Assembly: GCF_040807025.1 (NCBI RefSeq)
Contig: NC_090945.1
Span: forward strand, 71,869,088 to 71,933,087
DNA: 64,000 nt
Direction of reading: 5' to 3'
From: Struthio camelus
Taxonomy: Eukaryota > Chordata > Aves > Struthioniformes > Struthionidae
The notes beneath the pieces are model-generated. The model saw only the letters and a list, made by a program, of their open reading frames with translations. It did not search any database and had not been told where the DNA came from. This document shows, one piece after another, positions 62,122-64,000 of the stretch. The position numbers were made by a program, and so were the translations under genes. Within the stretch, counting starts at the first letter, position 1. Every line of letters begins with the position of its first letter.

Positions 62122-64000
62122 CTAATATTATTACTGAGTTCAACATACTGCAATACAGCATGTCCTCCATTGCTAAGACAGAGGTTACACAAATACTTCT
62201 TCATTGTTTATAGTTGTTGCAGTTTATGTCTTGGTTATTAGGAGAAACATTGATTCTTAACAAACTCACAGAAAATGTAATTGTGTTGACCTTCTTAACT
62301 CTGCTGTGGAAAGAAATCAGCAAAGAGAGAGAGAGCAGATGAGAATAAAGAAGGGTGGTTTGTTACTGCTATTTGTTGTTTCCTCCCCTTAACCAGAACA
62401 GCACAGCTCAAAACACTGGGCTGTCATTGTAGGACATGTGTGGATTTTAATAATTAGCACTGTTGGGTTGCTGACGTTATTAGTCAAGGGTCAGTAGATG
62501 TTTTCATTACAGTTGCCATTTTCCAAAACTTTATAACTGTCACTTTGATTCACGCTGGGCCGAGACTCAGTGTGTAGGTTACCAAATTCCTTGCCTTTCT
62601 GCCTTTCCATAACAACCTATTTTCAAAGTTTTTAAACTACAGCAACTTAAGACTGTTTTGGCCTACTTCCACTAGGATTTTGTGAGGTGGGGGGAGGGGG
62701 TGGGAGGTTAACTAGAGCTTAGATAAGCGTCGCTTCTTCTCACTCTCTTACAAACAACACTGAAGCCTTGGGTCTAGTGACCTTCATCGTGTGGAACAGT
62801 ATAAATCAATGAAGGACTGTGGGATTTATGGAGCACAGGGTTTTTCAAGTCTTTTAAAAAAAGAGTGGCTGAGAAGTCGGTAACTCTTCTTTGAATGTAG
62901 TACCAGTCTCTAAGAGACACAAGCGCCGGAAGAGAAAATATCTTCCCCATTCAATCCAGTATATGGACAACATCTGACTGCTGAGCCAAAATATGACAAA
63001 AAGAAGTTAGAAAAATCTTCATTACTGGCCCCTTATTCCCTCTCCACCACTCCTGTCATATGAGGGCAAGATGCTGCTTAAAGAGCTCTGTTTCACTGTC
63101 AGTAAATGGATATGCTATAAGTTTCTGTGTTATAAGAAAATATATGTAATAAGCTTCTTTGCTAGATCTCTCTTTATTCTAACCCCAAACCGCATTTAAC
63201 ATGATTTTCCCTCAGGAAGAGTGCTAAATATATTTGCATTCAGAAGTGACAGAAAAAGCATGCTGTCCTTGCCACTAAGCAATAATAGACCTCTTGCAAA
63301 GACACAGATAAGCCTGTCTACTTGGAGTTCAGCTACTTGTTTTGCTTTGTGAGATTCAGAAAACATATAGCACCTTTCCTTTTCTAGTGACCTTTTTGCC
63401 TTTCTCCCTCAGCTGTACCCTGTCTGGACACAACTTTTCTGGAACACTGACAAAACCTTCTGTGTAAGTGCAAGTCCTGAAGCTATTAAACTGGTTTAGT
63501 TGTTAGGAACAGCGGTGAGACGTGCTGTCCAGAACACCAGCAGACCTGCATCTCCCTCCACCCCCAAGAGAGATGGCACTTAAGTGTAGTGTCAGTCCTG
63601 CAAAAGCTTTCTAAAATATGGTTCTGCAATTGAAATTCCCTAAAAATTTAGATCCATGCTCATATAATAGCTTGTTCTATTTCCATTGCCCATCTACATT
63701 TTGTTACCAATGAGAACCCTATGCAACCTTGGTAATACCTGTATTTGCTATAGACTGGCTTGAAAAAACTCAGTTATATGGATTCAAAAAAAGCATTCTT
63801 AAAGGAAAAAAAATCACGTTCTGTAGAACCTTACATCAGAATTTTTCCCATCAAGAAACAGTTACATCTGTTACTCTTGTGTTAAAACAAAAATCCACAT
63901 CTAGACAGAAGTCCTGCAGAAAAAAAACTTTCCTATGGATTTTGAATGGTACTAAAACTCTCAGATCAACCTTTATTTGAACTTAGAGTGCATCTGTGAA
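62122..64000. other. Non-coding DNA at the right end
   Basis: No gene supported. Short GA repeat at about 62,323-62,337 and a G-rich GGTGGGGGGAGGGGGTGGG tract at about 62,686-62,704 that could form a G-quadruplex. The 62,430-62,560 stretch has the texture of a conserved non-coding element (see findings). Confidence 0.65.

Noticed and set aside
1..64000. Search for LTR retrotransposon or endogenous retrovirus structures, DNA transposons and CRISPR-like arrays
   Set aside because: No paired LTRs, primer-binding site, gag/pol motifs, terminal inverted repeats with target duplications, or regularly spaced repeats were seen by eye.

Overview
The window looks like intergenic or intronic DNA from a bird. 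It is AT-rich, there is no array of clear exons, and the transposable-element content is sparse and consists almost entirely of CR1-type LINEs. The youngest CR1 copy ends in short ATTCTGTG repeats, the usual avian CR1 3' signature. A crocodilian or turtle is less likely because repeats would be expected to be denser. The species cannot be named from this sequence. There is no sign of bacterial genes, operons, CRISPR arrays, tRNA or rRNA genes.

The dominant feature is a long 5'-truncated CR1 LINE on the + strand (about 15,662-18,735). It keeps the last codons of ORF1, almost all of ORF2 (an AP-type endonuclease followed by reverse transcriptase, with the catalytic motifs visible) and the complete 3' end. 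ORF2 is broken by two frameshifts, so this copy is dead although young-looking. Four shorter CR1 pieces are scattered around it: a 3' fragment at about 23,535-23,961 (+), an older inverted piece at about 29,090-29,270 (-), and two 3'-end scraps at about 39,870-40,000 (+) and 62,015-62,121 (+). Several much older, barely readable repeat relics of kinds common in sauropsid genomes lie near 9.8, 21.7, 22.9, 43.1, 50.9, 51.6, 53.2, 56.0 and 59.6 kb.

Only one place resembles part of a host gene: a possible 3'-terminal coding exon on the - strand (48,710-48,823). It has a good splice acceptor, a 37-codon lysine/glutamine-rich reading frame and an AT-rich downstream stretch with several AATAAA signals, like a 3' UTR of about 1.1-1.2 kb. 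The product was not recognised and no upstream exon was identified. A 231-codon open frame at 56,262-56,957 (-) is long for this base composition but matches no family I recognise. A CpG-richer patch at about 12,310-12,660 could be a small promoter or a decayed island.

The rest is AT-rich non-coding sequence with homopolymer tracts, microsatellites, small tandem duplications and two stretches whose texture suggests conserved non-coding elements, which only alignment could confirm. I found no evidence of a previously undescribed biological system. The observations worth following are the candidate terminal exon, the long - strand open frame, the CpG patch, the repeated hairpin near 58.6 kb and the way the CR1 copy was broken.
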